Assembly: GCA_001643675.2 (NCBI GenBank) | Contig: LSRY02000046.1 | Coordinates: forward strand, 62,001-126,000 | Direction: 5' to 3' | Length of the DNA stretch: 64,000 nucleotides | Source of the DNA: Monocercomonoides exilis | Taxonomy: Eukaryota > Preaxostyla > Oxymonadida > Polymastigidae | In this document: in pieces, positions 59,539 to 64,000 of the stretch | Position numbering within the stretch: position 1 is the first letter of the stretch | How the letters are laid out: every line of letters begins with the position of its first letter | Notes under the pieces: generated by a model | Databases searched by the model: none | Seen by the model: the letters and a program-made list of their open reading frames with translations, nothing else | What the model was told of the DNA's origin: nothing | Translations under genes and position numbers: made by a program

Positions 59539-60984
59539 TCAAATATTCACAAAATAATCAGAAATATCAAAAGATAATTCATGATAACATGATTCATCAT
59601 TAAAAAAATTAAAAATTTCTTGAAAGCTTGTGATGGCATCTTCGTATCCTTCTTCCTCCAACTTTTCTTGCACTTTCTTTTTTGTTGTCTTTCTTTTCAA
59701 TTTGTTAATTTCATTTTCTTCCTTTGCTTTCAATCTTGTGGAAATCGAAAAAAAATAATAAATCAAATTGTGAGACATTCTGTATGTAAATGTTGATAGA
59801 TGAATCTCTTCTAAAAGAATGTCAAAGGTTCCACTCTTTAGTAAACCGCAAACGTCTATCAATTTATCTCTTGCAGCATCCTTGAAAAAGTCAATGCGAT
59901 TACCAAATATTTCTTGTTCATGTTCTCTTGCTTCTCTGCATGTACTGACAATACAATGAATAAGTTCAATGTATTCATCTTTCCACTGTTCTAAATGAGA
60001 AAGAAAATCTGTGGCAGTGTAGATCCATCTCTTTAATGTTATGATCACTTTCATTTCTCTTCTGCTTTTTTCATTCTCTTCTGCTTTTCTCTTCCAATCC
60101 ACACTTTTTGCAAGTTCCTCCAATTCTTTTCTTGCTTCTCTCACAAAATGCAGCTCGTTCACAATTACACCTTCCAAACTTTTTTCATAGCTCAATCTGT
60201 TGATCAAAAACTGCCAAGCAGATTGATAGGCAAGTCGCGTCAGATTGTGATGCTTTTGATGGTATTTCATGATCTCTTTGATTGCATTCAGGAAAAGTTC
60301 TTGACCCATTTCCTGAAAAAAAGGAGAAAAATATCAATAAGAAAAGCAAAACAATTCTCCAAACGCAAAAACAAATGAATCACACATTCCACGCTATGAT
60401 TTTACTCAAAGCCAGCAAAGCCATTTCTACTCCTTTTTGAGTCTCCTCGTTTTCCTCTTTCTTCAACGCAACTTTCAAAAGGCAGAAAATACAAATTGAA
60501 AATAATTCTGAAGAAAACGTGCCGTTAAGCAAAAGATAGCATTCGCAAAGATCTGCAAACAGCTTTTTGCTCTTTTCTTCTTTTTTTTGTTCTTCATCAA
60601 CAATCATCTTCTCTAATCTTTTGTTCAGAAAAGTAGTTTCATCACTTGAACAATAAATATCTGTAAGCACCCTGCGATAATTAATACTTTTCAATAAAAG
60701 CAATGCATTTTCCAAAGAAAATTTCTTTTCTTCTATCATTTTATCCAATTTGTCGAATAGTTCTTTTGTGAAAACAGATTTGAATTCCTCTTTTTTCATA
60801 TTTTCCACAAATCCATTTATTTCTTCGATTTTCTTTCTCTGTTCTTCATCATCGCAATCTTCAAATTTAGAAAACAATTCTTAAATTAAAATTAATAACT
60901 AAGAAAGAAATCCAATCAACAAGAATGCAAGTGCAACAATGAATGCACACCTGCGAATTTTTCGGTAACATTCTTTTCAATCAT
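59539..60984 (-). CDS. Intact member of a lineage-specific family of unknown function
   Basis: Three exons: a 34-nt first exon (60984-60951, MIEKNVTEKFA, donor GTGTGC); exon 2 from about 60881 to 60388 (ELFSKFEDCDDEEQRKKIEE to LSKIIAWN, donor GTGTGA); exon 3 from about 60312 to 59539 (EMGQELFLNAIKEIMKYHQK to SDISDYFVNI). Total about 430 aa. The protein is helical in character, rich in Glu and Lys, with no catalytic motif, signal peptide or membrane segment. The most distinctive segment is YHQKHHNLTRLAYQSAW (exon 3 start), followed by VIVNELHFVREARKELEELA and, near the end, KLEEEGYEDAITSF. A decayed paralogue sits at 27522-28795. From memory, proteins of this pattern form a large hypothetical family in Monocercomonoides; I did not check this. 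No function is proposed. Confidence 0.8.
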
Positions 60985-63607
60985 CTTTAAAAAGAATTTC
61001 ATTCAGAAAACAACACAATTTTGATATTCACATTGAACATGCAAAAGTTTGGAAAGAAGAATTAGATGAAATATAAATACTCTAAAAAAAGTCGGAAAAT
61101 GTATTCACTCAAACCTTTATTTTTTGCACATGTATTTTTGTGCAGTAATTATGATGGAAAATAACGCTTCTTCGATTTGTCTTTATCTGCAACGGATAAA
61201 ATGATTAAAAAGAATTATTTGCACTGGAATGGAAATTGGCAAAATGAGAAAACACTGAATGAACATTTCCTGTAGAACTGGGAATATTATTTCCTGTGGA
61301 GATAACAAGAAATGAGGCAATGCAATATTTTTGGAATTCTATCTGATTATTTTTGTCAATTGGATGGTCAAAGAAACCCAACAATTTCATTAATAACACA
61401 AAAGACGTAATACATGTAATTTTTGTTGTTCTATTGATTCTAAGGATATTTCCATCTGTATTCTTTCCAAAGCCCAGGAATCTGACTAATTGTTGAAATG
61501 GCCAATATCCGCTTTGGAGAGCATAACGATGAGAATGGAGCAGATAATTGTTTGACAATTGTTAAATAAAGGAATGTGTGCAAGATACATGATTCATAAT
61601 TTCTTGATTGGAGCAAGAGGTGAAACAAATTCGACTGTTATTTTATAAAATGTTGATTTATGGATTGTATTCTGAGAAAAATAAGGAACAATCAAAATTA
61701 GATAGGATTTTGGAACGTGAGGCAGGAAAGTGGTTTTTTGGCAAGGAAAGTGGATGGCAATATCAAGGGAAGTATGCTTATCACAAAAAATGCGATAATT
61801 CAATGGAAAAAAGGAAAACCCCAAATTGTCAATTTCATTTATAAGGTTTTCCTGTTTCTTGGGCTGCACCAGACAGATATGGAAAGCAAAAAAATTCAAT
61901 TTCTGATTCCACTTTTGAAGCAAAACAAATGAGAAACGCCAACGACGAGACATTCAATAATCGAATATTTGTTGGGAATCAAACAACATTCTGTCCAACT
62001 GCATTTAGATTTCATTCTTCGAAGGGACAGCCATTTTGAGCAAGTCAATTGATTATTATTCGATGTTTGAAAGCGTTTGTAATATGACCAGCATCAGATT
62101 AATTGGAGATAAGTGTCATTTTCGATTTGCTCTTCACTCTTCATTTGCCTTCCAAAAGCACAGTTCTTGCATTCTGTTTCGATACTTATTTTCAGTTTAA
62201 TGGCTTTCAGTTCTTGACTATCAAGAAATGCAACGAGGCCGTGCCATCTTTCTCAGCATGGGAATTGTCAAATTAAAGCCAACTTTTTTCAACCTTCTTC
62301 CTCAACATTGTTGAAGAAGAGCCAGCCCCGCTCAGTTCGCATTCAACTTCCCTCAAACTCAACATTTGCGTATTTCATCTATTTTTCTTTCTTTTTTTGA
62401 GTGCCTTTCATTCACACAGACTGAAGAGTCACATTCTTCAAACATTTCAAAATGAATGTTATTGTCTTTTCAGCAGATCCACTTTGTTTGTCTCAATTGG
62501 CCAATCTTCTTCTTCCTCTTTTTCTTCTTCATAAAATTCATCGTCATTCCACCTTTTCATCCTTCTTCGTCTTCTTCCACTTTCACTTCGACTCAGATGA
62601 CTCAATCAAGCACAACAAGGCGCATCAACAGTCAAAGCAGAAAAGAAGAAGAAGAAGAAGAAACAAATTGTTTTATTTGAGATAATTACAAAGTGATAAG
62701 CCACATTTTCTGTATTCAGAAAAAATCAAAATATATCTTTTTTTTGCACCACGCTCATGAAAGTTGTTGAACTGTCTTCACAAAAGGAGAAACTGAAGCC
62801 AGCAAGATCATCATCAATTCGAGTGGGACATCCAACAAGCTGGCATCTTTTGTTGGATTCTGTGAAGAATATGACGTCAACGATGAAGAAAGAGAGGCAT
62901 GCTTCAAACAACCAATTCAGGGCATTCATTTCGATTTGCTGAGAAAGAGTTGAATTGAAGATGAGAACGCAAGAAGAGGAATGATGTGTATTTGATTTTG
63001 CTATTTGCATCCTCGTCTTTTCACCAAATGCTTTTTTGGCATTGCACTGCAATTTCATTGTCTATTTCTTTCTTTTTATTTTCATCGACAATCCTGTTAT
63101 GATGTTTTCGAAGCGATTTCAGACTTTTCTGGGAAAACATTTCACAATGTCATTTGTGATTTCAACAGAAATGAAGAAGATCTTCAGTTTCGTTGCGTCC
63201 CTTCAATTTCTTTGCCTGTTCAGTTGTTCGAGAAACATTGTTTCGTTCTGCCTCTCAGCAAAAACAAATTTTGATTTTCCCTTTCACCAATTTTAACAAG
63301 ATAATTATTTTCTTTTAACAAGTGGGCACAACAAAAGAACATTGAAACATAGGTTAATTCACAATTTACGACCGTGAATAAAATTAACATATGTTGAAGC
63401 TATGATGATAACATGTCGTGCACATATGTTTTTTTCTTTCAACTATTTGCGGAAACTCGAAAAAAAATATTGAATTTTTTGTATAATTATTTTTTGATCA
63501 AAAATTTTTAAAAATTTGATAGAAAATTTTAAAAAAATTTGCAATTTGAGATTGATATGCAAACAAATATTACTTAACAAATGTGATTTAAGCAATGCTA
63601 CTGTTTT
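60985..63607. other. Long non-genic region, possibly decayed coding DNA
   Basis: About 2.6 kb less AT-rich than most gaps, with open frames of 60-119 codons on both strands (for example 61205-61558 minus, 62726-63058 minus, 62757-62942 plus). None shows a motif I recognise, and overlapping frames on both strands look equally good. It may be old pseudogene or transposon sequence. Confidence 0.4.
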
Positions 63608-64000
63608 TTATTCGTGTTCATATTCAGAATGCTTTGCTCCATCTCTAACTTCCATGGTGTCCTCAGAAATTTCTTCATATTTTTCAGATAAAACTTGTTC
63701 ATCCAATTCATCATCTTTTTTGTGGCCTTCCTTTTCTTCTTCAACTTATTCTTCCGCTTCACATTGGAAATATTTCTCTCACAGTTTCAACAAACGTTGA
63801 TTGTTTTCTTTTTAGAAACACAAAAGAAGAAAGATAATCATCAATGAATTTTCCTTCATCCTCGTACGATGCAAATCTCTTCGAAATTGACTCCAAAGTC
63901 CCTGAATCATATCTGTGCATATTTCGCTTTCTGAGTATTAAAAATGATATTTTTGGCAGATTGTTTTGTGGCCATAATCGAGATCACTGAGAGATGAGAA
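63608..64000 (-). pseudogene. Third Merlin/IS1595-type transposase relic, cut by the window edge
   Basis: Minus-strand fragments, in changing frames, match the catalytic C-terminal part of the 25980-27026 transposase. CTDMIQGLWSQFRRDL matches CTNLIEGTWARIRRYM (Gln where the catalytic Glu is expected), GKFIDDYLSSFVFLK matches GYIEEYLAGFIFQK, and an acidic Glu/Asp tail ends EVRDGAKHSEYEHE at 63608. Stops and frameshifts show decay. The remainder would lie beyond 64000. Confidence 0.7.

Noticed and set aside
62726-63058. Overlapping frames on both strands around 62.7-63.3 kb as a gene
   Set aside because: Frames on the two strands are equally plausible and neither shows a motif or a supportable splice structure.

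Overview
The window is nuclear DNA of an AT-rich unicellular eukaryote. Genes lie on both strands and are interrupted by short (about 50-300 bp) GT-AG introns. UBC4, VPS25 and DPP5 end at family-typical C termini with TAA, TGA and TAG respectively, so the standard genetic code fits. Long Ser and Glu/Lys tracts, tiny first exons, and a two-member family of an unnamed protein that I associate from memory with oxymonads make a Monocercomonoides-like preaxostylan my best guess. No search was run, so the organism call is an inference.

Layout. 1-2070: 5' half of a transportin gene (minus strand). 2.1-5.0 kb: a foldback element and a decayed pogo-like transposase. 6-21 kb: genes for a cyclin, a possibly myristoylated SPRY protein, VPS25 (ESCRT-II), an ArfGAP, a Yak1/DYRK kinase and an atypical FunK1/Crinkler-like kinase. 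21-32 kb: a gene-poor graveyard with a near-perfect 827-bp-arm foldback, a tRNA-like sequence, two Merlin/IS1595-type transposase relics (one split by a third foldback), and a pseudogene of the lineage-specific family. 32-41 kb: a compact housekeeping block of secreted DPP5-like peptidase, UBC4/UBE2D, Ykt6, AP-4 mu, UEV/Mms2 and TRAPPC2. 41.6-49.3 kb: cohesin subunit SCC3/STAG. 50.0-59.3 kb: one 3087-codon exon for a hugely inflated OCRL/INPP5B-type inositol 5-phosphatase. 59.5-61.0 kb: intact member of the lineage-specific family. 61-64 kb: non-genic DNA ending in a third Merlin relic.

Seven genes act in membrane traffic or membrane identity (VPS25, ArfGAP, Ykt6, AP4M1, TRAPPC2, OCRL, and possibly the SPRY protein), two in ubiquitination, one in nuclear import and one in sister-chromatid cohesion. 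Several are arranged head to head with 67-186 bp between start codons, which suggests shared promoters. No prokaryotic operons, CRISPR arrays or rRNA genes were seen.

The observations most worth following are: two foldback elements of unrelated sequence that share TA ends and a CCGG-centred motif repeated at 19-bp spacing; the OCRL homologue whose conserved motifs are separated by low-complexity blocks of up to about 490 residues; and the intact/decayed pair of the unnamed family.
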